From Bauldia litoralis (GTDB taxonomy: Bacteria > Pseudomonadota > Alphaproteobacteria > Rhizobiales > Kaistiaceae): a DNA stretch of 64,000 nucleotides. Numbering within the stretch: position 1 is the first letter of the stretch; each line of letters starts with the position of its first letter. This document shows positions 49,290 to 56,830 of the stretch, piece after piece. The position numbers and the translations under genes are program-made. The notes under the pieces were generated by a model. The model made no database searches. It saw nothing but the letters and a program-made list of their open reading frames with translations, and had not been told where the DNA came from. The stretch is taken from NCBI RefSeq assembly GCF_900104485.1, contig NZ_FMXQ01000001.1, positions 310,001-374,000 of the forward strand, read 5' to 3'.

Positions 49290-50321
49290 CTATCGACCGC
49301 TCTCCTGGATCAGCCTGGCCGAGACCGGGGAGCGCTCGAGACTTCGCCCGATTCGTTCCCGCCAGCGAGGACCCCGCTCCATCGCATCCTCGAAAGCCGC
49401 CGAAAGATCGCTCGGCCGGTCCTCGGCGAGAATCGCGATGAGGAGTTCCGCCTGCATAAGATCCTTGGTCGCCTTGGCGCGGTCGGGACCATTGCGGCGC
49501 CGGTCCGAGACAATCAGCTTGTGGATGGCGAAGCGCTCTGGCCGCGGCACCCGAACGAGGATGCCGTCGCGATAGACGGCTGCGGCGGGAATCGGTTCGG
49601 CGATAAGGTAATTGAGATGGTGCAACGATTGCGCGCTGACACCGAGCGCCGCCAGGTCGCGAATTCCCTCGCTTTCCTGAAATGATGGCGTCAGGAATTC
49701 GATCAGCGATTCGCCATTGCGCTGCTTCCAGCGCCAAACCTTGCCGCGATCCAGGCTCGGCACCGAAGTGAACTCGAAATCACCGAGAACCTCGTCAAGC
49801 GATTGCAGAACGGTGTCGTCCAGCGCGAGCGACAGCTTCTCGAAGCTCGCGATGTCGATGTCATTCGTCGTCGCCGCCTGATCGAGGGAAAGGCGCAATC
49901 CAAGTTCCCCCTCGTAGACGCGGAAAGCAACGGTGCCGACCAGCACACCGCCAAGACGAAAAACGCCGACCTTTGCCAGAGCGGCGACGAGACTTCCCGT
50001 CTTGCCATCCATGCCCAGGAAGCGCTCGCCGCGCAGGAGTCGCACCAGCCGCGCTCGCTCGGCCCGTCGCGAACTTTCTGCCTGCTTCAAGATCGCGGAT
50101 TGCTGGATGCGGACGCGCAGCGCATCGGAATCCTCGCCGAGGTAGCGCTCCTTCATGTCGGAGCCAATCCGGTAGCGATCGTACCAATAGGTTCGCCCGC
50201 CGCGGATCCGGGATGTCGGCTTCCCCCGGATATCGGAAACGGCGTCGTCGAGGAGCAGCGAGACCAGATCGTGGTAGGCGGCCTGCGCTGTTAATGAATG
50301 TCGGCGAACGATTTCGGCCAA
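49290..50321 (-). CDS. GSU2403-like nucleotidyltransferase-fold protein (NTP_transf_8 family)
   Basis: About 343 residues. The N-terminal part has RGGRTYWYDRYRIG near 40-55 and a basic helix LKQAESSRRAERARLVRLL. The nucleotidyltransferase core reads VLVGTVAFRVYEGELG near 130 and NDIDIASFEKLSL near 155, with an Asp-x-Asp metal pair. DNA/RNA, antibiotic or protein substrate is unknown; the fold is shared with AbiEii and MenT toxins. No ATG exists at the 5' end. TTG 50321 is chosen because TTG 50339 lies within the predicted -10. The AT-rich upstream DNA, unlike its neighbours, suggests acquisition by transfer. Confidence 0.75.
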   Translation of the reverse strand: MAEIVRRHSLTAQAAYHDLVSLLLDDAVSDIRGKPTSRIRGGRTYWYDRYRIGSDMKERYLGEDSDALRVRIQQSAILKQAESSRRAERARLVRLLRGERFLGMDGKTGSLVAALAKVGVFRLGGVLVGTVAFRVYEGELGLRLSLDQAATTNDIDIASFEKLSLALDDTVLQSLDEVLGDFEFTSVPSLDRGKVWRWKQRNGESLIEFLTPSFQESEGIRDLAALGVSAQSLHHLNYLIAEPIPAAAVYRDGILVRVPRPERFAIHKLIVSDRRRNGPDRAKATKDLMQAELLIAILAEDRPSDLSAAFEDAMERGPRWRERIGRSLERSPVSARLIQESGR

Positions 50322-50328
50322 GGCTTTT

Positions 50329-50404
50329 TTGCCACGCAATAATATTGTTGCGTGGCAAGCTTATCAACATCGGCTTGCCACGCAAATATTTTTTTGCGTG
50401 GCAA
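50329..50404 (-). promoter_or_regulatory. Promoter with two identical inverted-repeat operators
   Basis: The 11-mer TTGCCACGCAA and its complement TTGCGTGGCAA occur twice as inverted pairs: 50329-50339/50348-50358 and 50375-50385/50394-50404. Each pair has exactly 8 AT-rich spacer bases, and the pairs are 46 bases apart. On the minus strand a good promoter, TTGATA (50367-50362), 17 bases, TATTAT (50344-50339), lies between them; the first repeat covers the -10 and the second lies upstream of the -35. This looks like an autoregulated operator pair for the nucleotidyltransferase-like gene. Confidence 0.65.
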
Positions 50405-50437
50405 AGATCTGAATCCCCGACGATCGCGCACCGCCAC

Positions 50438-51631
50438 CTACGCGCGGGCCGCCGGCGGCATGTCGGTGAACAGGTCGCGGGGCGGCTTCTTGAGCCAGGC
50501 GGCGATGATCGCCTGCTCCTTCTCCGGCACCGGCGCTTTCTCGTCGATCCAGCTGTTGAGGATCTCGCCGGAGGTGCCGAGCGCATTGGCCAGTGCCGGC
50601 TTTTCCTTGGTCACCATGAATTCCTTCACCCGGTAGGCCCAGCGCTCCGGCCCGCCCTGCGGGCTGGCCGAGAACCAGTTGCGGCCGGCCGTCTGGATGG
50701 TGTCGAGCGCCTGTTCGGCGAGCAGACCGGAGACGATGCCGAGGAAGGAGACGAAGAATGGACTGAGCGCCGCGCCGGATCCGGTATCGGCCGGCGTCGA
50801 TACGATCAGCACGCCTGCCTTGGCCAGGATATAGACCGACAACGCCGTGATCGCCCCGAGGAAGGGCCGGAAGACGTAGTAACCGACCCGCTTGACGATG
50901 CTGAGGCGCGTCGCCTCGCGGTCTCTTCGTCGGTCGAAATAGAGTCGCGTCAGGTGGATCGTCCCGCCGAGCGCCCCCATCGACAGCACGAGGATCACCG
51001 TCAGCACCTCCGGCGGCAGCGACGAGAGGTCGGGCACGATGCCGAAGATCTCGTCGTCATTCTCCTCGATATTCCGGAAGAATTTCAGAGCGCTGATGAA
51101 ATCGCCGACGATCGGGTCGAGCGGCTTGGTCTGGAAGACGAGGACGTGGCCGAGCTGTTCGGTCGCCGTCGTCAGCCGGGTATCGAGGACGTTGATTTCA
51201 GCCTGCTTGAGATCGATGAGCTTGCCGAAGGCGATGACGTCCTCCTGGGAGCTCTCGTCGTCCTGGCGCATGTTGTGGAGTTTCTTGTTCATCTCCTCGA
51301 GATCGTAGCGCGCCGTCCACAGCCGTCCCTCGACATCGTCGACCAGCCGCTCGGCCTTGATCCAGTTCGTATAGATCTGCGCGACCGCCCACAGCGGCAG
51401 CGACTTGCCCTCCTCGGCCCGGTAGGCGCGGATCGAGTATTGCAGCTGGTGGGCGCCGAGCGACAGCACGACGAGCGAGACGAACACGACGTAGAGAAGC
51501 ACCAGCCACAGCCCGGCATGGCCGAGGCCGATCCCGGCAAAGACCGAGCCCGGCGCCCGCTCCTCGGGGCGCGGCTCAGGCGGCGGAGGCGCCGTCGGGT
51601 CTGCTGTGTCGTCAGGTCCACGATCGGTCAT
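50438..51631 (-). CDS. Coiled-coil membrane protein of unknown function
   Basis: 397 residues that I cannot assign to a family. A Pro-rich N-terminal tail leads to a first membrane helix (WLVLLYVVFVSLVVLSLGAH, about 37-57), then a soluble, coiled-coil-rich segment (about 75-190, many Glu/Lys/Gln heptads). Three more helices follow near VLTVILVLSMGALGG, FRPFLGAITALSVYILAKAG and PFFVSFLGIVSGLLAEQAL, with a soluble C-terminal tail. It runs toward the nucleotidyltransferase-like gene, but 116 bases and a promoter lie between, so they need not be co-transcribed. Confidence 0.75.
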   Translation of the reverse strand: MTDRGPDDTADPTAPPPPEPRPEERAPGSVFAGIGLGHAGLWLVLLYVVFVSLVVLSLGAHQLQYSIRAYRAEEGKSLPLWAVAQIYTNWIKAERLVDDVEGRLWTARYDLEEMNKKLHNMRQDDESSQEDVIAFGKLIDLKQAEINVLDTRLTTATEQLGHVLVFQTKPLDPIVGDFISALKFFRNIEENDDEIFGIVPDLSSLPPEVLTVILVLSMGALGGTIHLTRLYFDRRRDREATRLSIVKRVGYYVFRPFLGAITALSVYILAKAGVLIVSTPADTGSGAALSPFFVSFLGIVSGLLAEQALDTIQTAGRNWFSASPQGGPERWAYRVKEFMVTKEKPALANALGTSGEILNSWIDEKAPVPEKEQAIIAAWLKKPPRDLFTDMPPAARA

Positions 51632-51789
51632 GTCGCTACCGATGTCTGAGGTCTGCCGAGGTCACGGCCCGGATGGTAGACTGTACCGGGAATTGCGCAG
51701 GATTTGAACCACACGCCGATTACGGTGGTTAAGCCGCCGTTTCTGCCGGGAGATTAAGCCATTACTTTCCCCGGTCGCTGCGATATCAG

Positions 51790-53979
51790 ATGATCCTGCT
51801 TAATGCCGGGGGGCATCGTTTCGTGAATCCAGATCTTTCGCCGCGCCGGGAGGCATCGCTCGAGTGGTGGTTCGTCCACGGGCATGTGACAAGCGCGACC
51901 GTCGGACGCCGGCAGTTCATGTTGTCCGTCTTCCGGCAGTCCCCGCGTCCGGAGGATGCCGACGGCCACATGCTGCTGCTGTCGGTCTACGACGAGGCCA
52001 CCGGCAGGCACACCGCCACCAGCCACGTCTCGCCGGAACTCGTCGATCATTTCGTCGCGACCGCCGGTGATGAACTGGAAGAGGCCGGTGTCGATCCGAA
52101 CCTGATCGCCGCCTACACCGCCGAGATCGCCCGCGACGGCGTCCCGTCGCCGATCCGGTTGTTGCCGGACCCGGTCGCCATCGCCGCGGACCCGCTGCGC
52201 CTGTCATGGGGCGACCTGTCGCTGGCCCATCGGGGCGACGACCTGACGTTGGGTTTCCGCATGCCGGATACCGGCACGCTCTGCGACCTGCGCCTGACGC
52301 CTGAAGCCGCCTGGCTGCGCGAGCCCGAAGGCGACGGCCCCCGTCCCTTCGGCGCGATGGCCTATGAGAGCTGCCCGCGCCTTAGCCTGACCGGCGTGGT
52401 CGATGGCGCCGCCGTCACCGGCGAGGCCTGGATCGACCATCAGTGGGGCGACTATGGCTGGCTGAAGACCCGCGACGACGGCGGCGACATCCTCGGCTGG
52501 GACTGGCTCGGCATCAACCTCGCCGATGGCGCCGACCTGATGATAGGCGTCCGCCGCAACATGCGCACCATGGAACCGGTCAGCCGCTTTGCCGTGCTCT
52601 ATGCCCCCGGCGCGCCGCCACGGATGGTCGACGATGTCGACCTGACCGAGCGGCGTCGGTGGCTGAGCCGGCGATCGATGATCGACTACCCGGTCGAATG
52701 GGACATCGCCATTCCGTCGCTCGGCGTCGACCTCGTCTTTAGCCCGGCAATCGACGACCAGGAGATTCCGGTCTTCGGCGTCATCAACGGCATCTGGGAG
52801 GGTGTCGGCCGTGTCGAAGGCACCGTCGGCGGCAAGCCCGCCACCGGCCGCGCCCGGCTCGAACTCAACGGCTACGGCTTCGCCCTCGACACCGAGGCGT
52901 GGCAGCGCCGCTGGGTCGACCGCATCGACGACACCCTGCGCACCTTCCTCCCCGAACGCCTCGACGACCGCCAGCTCGCCGCCTATGTCGGCGCGCCGCG
53001 CTGGTCCTTCGACTGCGGCGCGCAGACCGAGATGCTGGCCACCCCGGTCTGGGACCTGATCGGTCGCGGCGGCAAGCACTGGCGTCCGGTCTACGGGCTG
53101 ATCCTGCTCGATGCGCTGGGCATCGACGTCGCGCCCTACGAGACCCTGATCTCGGTAATTCCCGAATTCGTTCATAACGGCTCGGTCATCGTCGACGATA
53201 TCGAGGACGGGTCCGAGACCCGGCGCGGCGAGGCGACCATCCACCGTCGCTACGGGCTGCCGACCGCGATCAACGCCGGCAACCAGCTCTACTTCCTCCC
53301 CCTGCTCGCCCTGTCGGAGCACCCGGAGCTGACGCCGGCACAGCGCGACGAGATCTACCGGGTCATTGTCACGATGTTCGTCCAGGCCCATCTCGGCCAG
53401 GCCCAGGACCTCCACTGGTCGCGCCCCGGCCATCCGCGCGGCGACGCCTTCTGGCGGTCGGAAGACCTCGCCGGCCAGATCCTCCAGGCCCATGCCTACA
53501 AGACCGCCGCGGCCGTCCGCGTCATCTCCGAGATCGTCTGCATCATCGCCGACGCGGACCCGGCGCTGCGCGCCGCCTGCACCCGCTTCGGCGAGAGCTG
53601 GGGCGTCGCCTTCCAGGTGGTCGACGACGTCAACAATTTCACGAAGGCGCCGCGCTGGGGCAAGGTGCGCGGCGAGGATATCGCCGCCGGCAAGGCGAGT
53701 TACGTCACCCACAAGGCGATCGCTCGCCTCGACGGCGACGACCGGGCGCGACTGATCGCCATCCTCGACGACACGGACCTGAGAATGTCCGAGGCAGGCC
53801 TCGCCGAGGGCATTGCACTGGTCGAGCGATCCGGCGCGCTCGAGGCGGCCCGCGCCGACGCCAAGGCGCTGGTCGAGGCCGACTGGCCGTCTTTCGCCGC
53901 CGCGCTGCCGCCGACCCAGTCGAAGATCATGCTGCGCATCTTCGTCACCAATCTGCTCAGCCTGCCCTTCGAGATGTAG
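51790..53979 (+). CDS. Fusion of a CrtC/AttH-like lipocalin domain with a polyprenyl synthetase
   Basis: 729 residues in one frame. Residues 1-365 resemble the CrtC/AttH calycin-like fold (carotenoid 1,2-hydratase relatives): EWWFVHGH at 25-32, a second-half signature DHQWGDYGW at 216-224, and DWLGINLADG afterwards. Residues about 370-729 form an all-alpha polyprenyl synthetase: GGKHWRPV near 425, first Asp-rich motif DDIED at 469-473 followed by RRGEATIHRRYG, and second motif DDVNN at 612-616, where the third Asp of DDxxD is Asn. Small residues (Gly, Ser) at -5 and -4 of the first motif are compatible with long chains. It could make a prenyl diphosphate and hydrate or cyclise it. No other isoprenoid gene is nearby. 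Confidence 0.85.
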   Translation: MILLNAGGHRFVNPDLSPRREASLEWWFVHGHVTSATVGRRQFMLSVFRQSPRPEDADGHMLLLSVYDEATGRHTATSHVSPELVDHFVATAGDELEEAGVDPNLIAAYTAEIARDGVPSPIRLLPDPVAIAADPLRLSWGDLSLAHRGDDLTLGFRMPDTGTLCDLRLTPEAAWLREPEGDGPRPFGAMAYESCPRLSLTGVVDGAAVTGEAWIDHQWGDYGWLKTRDDGGDILGWDWLGINLADGADLMIGVRRNMRTMEPVSRFAVLYAPGAPPRMVDDVDLTERRRWLSRRSMIDYPVEWDIAIPSLGVDLVFSPAIDDQEIPVFGVINGIWEGVGRVEGTVGGKPATGRARLELNGYGFALDTEAWQRRWVDRIDDTLRTFLPERLDDRQLAAYVGAPRWSFDCGAQTEMLATPVWDLIGRGGKHWRPVYGLILLDALGIDVAPYETLISVIPEFVHNGSVIVDDIEDGSETRRGEATIHRRYGLPTAINAGNQLYFLPLLALSEHPELTPAQRDEIYRVIVTMFVQAHLGQAQDLHWSRPGHPRGDAFWRSEDLAGQILQAHAYKTAAAVRVISEIVCIIADADPALRAACTRFGESWGVAFQVVDDVNNFTKAPRWGKVRGEDIAAGKASYVTHKAIARLDGDDRARLIAILDDTDLRMSEAGLAEGIALVERSGALEAARADAKALVEADWPSFAAALPPTQSKIMLRIFVTNLLSLPFEM

Positions 53980-53985
53980 CTGGGC

Positions 53986-54447
53986 TCAGCCGACGAAGGC
54001 GATCAGCCGGCCGCAGAACAGCACCCCGGTCCACAGCACCAGCGACGCCGCCCCGCCGATAATCAGCACGCGGTCGGCCTCCGCCCGATGCAGGGATCGC
54101 CGCCTGAGCAATGTCGCATTGGCCAGCGCCAGAACCAGCAGCGCCATCTTGAGCTGGAAGACCGGGTTGCCGGCATAGTCGTGCGGCTTGACCGAGAAAA
54201 GCAGCAGCCCGGCGGCGACTGCCAGCAGGATGCCGGTGACGGTGAAGGGGATCAGGAAGCGCGCCACCGTCGACAGCGGCACCGATCGCCCGATCCCGAA
54301 GATCCGCGCGTCGAGCACGATGATGGTGCCGACCGCCAGCGACACGCCGAGAATGTGCGTGGCGTTGATGAGCGGGTAGACCCAGCGCGACCCGCGGATG
54401 AAGGCGGCGATGTCGGACGATCCGATCGCCACCAGCAGGCTTTCCAT
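53986..54447 (-). CDS. Four-helix membrane protein (DUF6644-like)
   Basis: 153 residues with four hydrophobic segments (near 20-42, 60-80, 90-110 and 128-148) and a conserved-looking WVYPLINATHILGVSLAVGTI; similar small proteins in this class are listed under DUF6644. Function unknown; the shape is reminiscent of small quinone or heme membrane proteins, without proof. Its stop lies 6 bases from that of the fusion gene, and its start 10 bases from the stop of the next minus-strand gene, with which it probably forms an operon. Confidence 0.75.
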   Translation of the reverse strand: MESLLVAIGSSDIAAFIRGSRWVYPLINATHILGVSLAVGTIIVLDARIFGIGRSVPLSTVARFLIPFTVTGILLAVAAGLLLFSVKPHDYAGNPVFQLKMALLVLALANATLLRRRSLHRAEADRVLIIGGAASLVLWTGVLFCGRLIAFVG

Positions 54448-54457
54448 GCCGCCGAGG

Positions 54458-54832
54458 CTACGAGCCGACGCGGTCGGGGTAAACGTCGTAATTGACGCCG
54501 TCGATGGTCAGCCGTTCGGCCTTCATCTTCAACTCGTCCGGATCCGCCGAGCGCTGGCCGAGCGCGATCACCTCGTCGCCGACGGCCGCGACACCCTCGA
54601 CGAAACCCGCCGCCGCGGTGCGCGACGGCGGCGCCAGGTCGACATGCCAGAGCTCGCCCTCCGCCATCACCTTCAGCGTCGCATGCGGGTTGCCGAGGTA
54701 GATTTCTTCGATCGTCCCTTCGAGCACGAAGTCGCCATCGTCCGTCCAGAACCACCCGTGATGGGCAAGCGCAGCGCCACCGGCGGCGGCAAGCGCCACG
54801 ACGGCCAGGACCGTTGTCGAAAGGGTCTTCAT
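54458..54832 (-). CDS. Secreted DUF6152-type protein
   Basis: 124 residues. ATG 54832 follows AAGGAGA at a good distance; an upstream ATG (54886) has none. A Sec signal peptide of about 20 residues ends ALAHHGW; mature segments HHGWFW and LGNPHATLKV are typical of the family. Periplasmic, with exposed N-terminal His that could bind metal. It precedes the four-helix membrane protein, a common pair, so they may form one unit of unknown function. Confidence 0.8.
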   Translation of the reverse strand: MKTLSTTVLAVVALAAAGGAALAHHGWFWTDDGDFVLEGTIEEIYLGNPHATLKVMAEGELWHVDLAPPSRTAAAGFVEGVAAVGDEVIALGQRSADPDELKMKAERLTIDGVNYDVYPDRVGS

Positions 54833-55026
54833 CGCGGGGTCTCCTTGTTTCGCCGGCCTGCCCGGCCTTGTCACAACTTGGGCCACCGCCGCCGATCGGC
54901 AACCCCCGCCCCGTCACGGACCGCAGGCCCGCAGTGTGACCGGCTTCGCTTGCCCAGACCACCGACTTCAAGGTTGGATAACCCGGTCGCGAGGTGGCAA
55001 GCGGCGAGGCGGTGGGGGAGGCAGTC

Positions 55027-56226
55027 ATGACAAAGCCGATCCAGGAGGTGCTGGACGCATTCGAGCCTGCGCTGGCGGCGCCGGTTCCCGACTACGACAC
55101 CCTGATCGGCCTGTTCCGTGCGCTGGTGGTGCCCGCCGACGTGACGGCCGGCGACCTGACCCGGCTCTATACCGTCTGCTACCGCCTCCTCGGCATCGCG
55201 ACGGCCGGCCCGCCTGTCCCGCTCGAGCCCCACCTGTCCGAATGGCGCGCCGGACACCTTGTCGCCGTCGCCGCCGACGTCGTCGAGCGGACGATGGTCG
55301 ATCGCAACGCCACGACCCGCGCCTGGATCGCCCGCCGGATCGAGCGGTTGCGCGCCCGCGGCCGGCCGATTCCGGAAGGTCTCGACGACAGCCAGCTACC
55401 GCCGCGCCTCGTCATCCCCTTCGACGCGCGGACTGCGGCCGAGCGCATCCGGCCCTATCTCGACCGCCAGGAAGCAAACCTCGCCACGGAGCCCGCCGGC
55501 CACTTCAAGTTCTGCTGGGACGTCGCGCGCCTCGGCTATCCGGTGTTCCAGCCGATTGTCCATTGCTGGGCCGAGGGGCTCGAGGCGCGGGGGATCGGCG
55601 TCCCCGGCACGGTCGCGGCCATCGGCACGGCGGGCATCCTGCTTGACCGGGCCGAAAAGGCCGAGCCGCTGTCATGGTCCGAATGCCAGCGCGATGTGCT
55701 GCCGCTGCTCGACGATCCCCACCCGATGGTGGCGGCGGGGGCCGGTCGCTGGCTCGGTGCCTTATGCGCGGCCGGCGTTCTCGGCTATCCCGACGCGCCG
55801 GACCTCGCCACGCTGCTGAACCGTCTCGCCGAACACCCGGTCAACCGCGCAGCGATCGCCGGCGGCTTTGTCAACGGCTTCGACACGTCGGGCCGGGGCC
55901 TCGCCTCCCTAACCGACGACGGGAGACTTGCGGCGGCCGGCTTCGATCTCGACGACTGGATCGTCGCCTGCCTGGCACCCGACGACACGCCCCCCTACAT
56001 CCCCAACGCCCAGGCGCTGTGGTTCCACGTCCACGAGCACTACGCCGCCGATCCGGCGTTCGTCGCCCGGCTCATCGACCATGGCCACGCCTGGATTGCG
56101 ATGATGTGCGCCACCGAGATCGACGATCCCGTCGAGGGCATGGGCCCGGTGCTCGAACGCCTGGCCGCCGACCCGGCCCCGGACGTCGCCGGGACCGCGC
56201 GCCGGCACCTCGCCCGTCATTACTGA
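55027..56226 (+). CDS. Conserved-looking protein of unknown function, 399 residues
   Basis: I do not recognise a family. It is soluble, acidic and mostly alpha-helical with repeating short helices (for example RAEKAEPLSWSECQRDVLPLLDD, then DDPHPMVAAGAGRWLGAL and DFDTSG-like segments), which gives a HEAT-like, solenoid impression. No signal peptide or membrane helix. ATG 55027 follows GGGGGAGG. Base composition and codon use match the neighbourhood. It stands alone, flanked by divergent and gap DNA. Confidence 0.75.
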   Translation: MTKPIQEVLDAFEPALAAPVPDYDTLIGLFRALVVPADVTAGDLTRLYTVCYRLLGIATAGPPVPLEPHLSEWRAGHLVAVAADVVERTMVDRNATTRAWIARRIERLRARGRPIPEGLDDSQLPPRLVIPFDARTAAERIRPYLDRQEANLATEPAGHFKFCWDVARLGYPVFQPIVHCWAEGLEARGIGVPGTVAAIGTAGILLDRAEKAEPLSWSECQRDVLPLLDDPHPMVAAGAGRWLGALCAAGVLGYPDAPDLATLLNRLAEHPVNRAAIAGGFVNGFDTSGRGLASLTDDGRLAAAGFDLDDWIVACLAPDDTPPYIPNAQALWFHVHEHYAADPAFVARLIDHGHAWIAMMCATEIDDPVEGMGPVLERLAADPAPDVAGTARRHLARHY

Positions 56227-56282
56227 TGGCGCGGAAACCAGCGGACGCGCGTCGCGTCGATCGGCCCGTGAAACCAGGCGGT

Positions 56283-56375
56283 CTACTGGATGGTAAGGTA
56301 GGGAACGGCCAGGACGGCGGTTGCGATCAGCGTTGCGACAACGAAGCCGCAAAGTCTCAGGAAAATACTGCGCAT
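56283..56375 (-). CDS. Small single-helix membrane peptide (30 aa)
   Basis: A short reading frame ATG 56375 to TAG 56283 encodes MRSIFLRLCGFVV... with one continuous hydrophobic segment and a polar tip. An unusually strong ribosome site, GAGGGGG, lies three bases before the ATG. It sits in the 334-base gap 56227-56560, where nothing else is seen. Its small size means coding potential cannot be judged from composition; comparison is needed. Confidence 0.45.
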   Translation of the reverse strand: MRSIFLRLCGFVVATLIATAVLAVPYLTIQ

Positions 56376-56560
56376 TTGCCCCCTCGTGTCGGGCTTCGGC
56401 CGTGCCGGCCCGACAATCCGTTCCACCGGCTTGTTGATTCGCCGGGCCCGCTATTCGCGCGGGCGGGAGGCTCATACCACACGCCGGACTCGCCGCAACG
56501 CCCCCGGACGCAAGTTCGTCGCAGCGTGACCTTTTTGCCGATTCGGCCGGACGCAGCGCC

Positions 56561-56830
56561 TCAGCGTTGCAGCACACTCCGGATACCGGCTCGGGCCAGG
56601 AAGAAGACGCCGCCAAGGGCGAGAAGCATCGGCAGGCCGGTGAAGACGGTTGTGAGCAAGACCATGTTCGCGCCGTTCGCCGCATGCTGGGCAAGCGACG
56701 AGGTGCACGCGACACTCTCCCCGCTTTGCGTGCAGCCGCCAAAGGCCGTCGCCGCGGCGAGAGCGACGATGCTGCCGGCGACCACCGCCAGCGCGACATA
56801 GCAGACGATGCGGAAAATCTTGCCCGCCAT
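56561..56830 (-). CDS. Small two-helix membrane protein coupled to fhs
   Basis: 89 residues with two membrane helices (near 8-30 and 58-78) and between them a short loop containing two Cys (GGCTQSGESVACTSS) that could be disulfide-bonded in the periplasm. Its ATG shares one base with the fhs stop codon, so it is translated by coupling. Family unknown. Confidence 0.65.
   Translation of the reverse strand: MAGKIFRIVCYVALAVVAGSIVALAAATAFGGCTQSGESVACTSSLAQHAANGANMVLLTTVFTGLPMLLALGGVFFLARAGIRSVLQR

Noticed and set aside
47149-49575. Long open plus-strand frame across priA
   Set aside because: Antisense shadow of priA; low-complexity Arg/Pro composition and no ribosome site.
49189-49737. N-terminal extension of PriA
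   Set aside because: It would run through the neighbouring nucleotidyltransferase-like gene; GTG 49188 has a ribosome site and fits the family start.
51660-51735. Possible tRNA or small RNA in the gap before the fusion gene
   Set aside because: A few complementary stretches (ACCAC...GTGGT) exist, but no cloverleaf or TTC-arm could be drawn.
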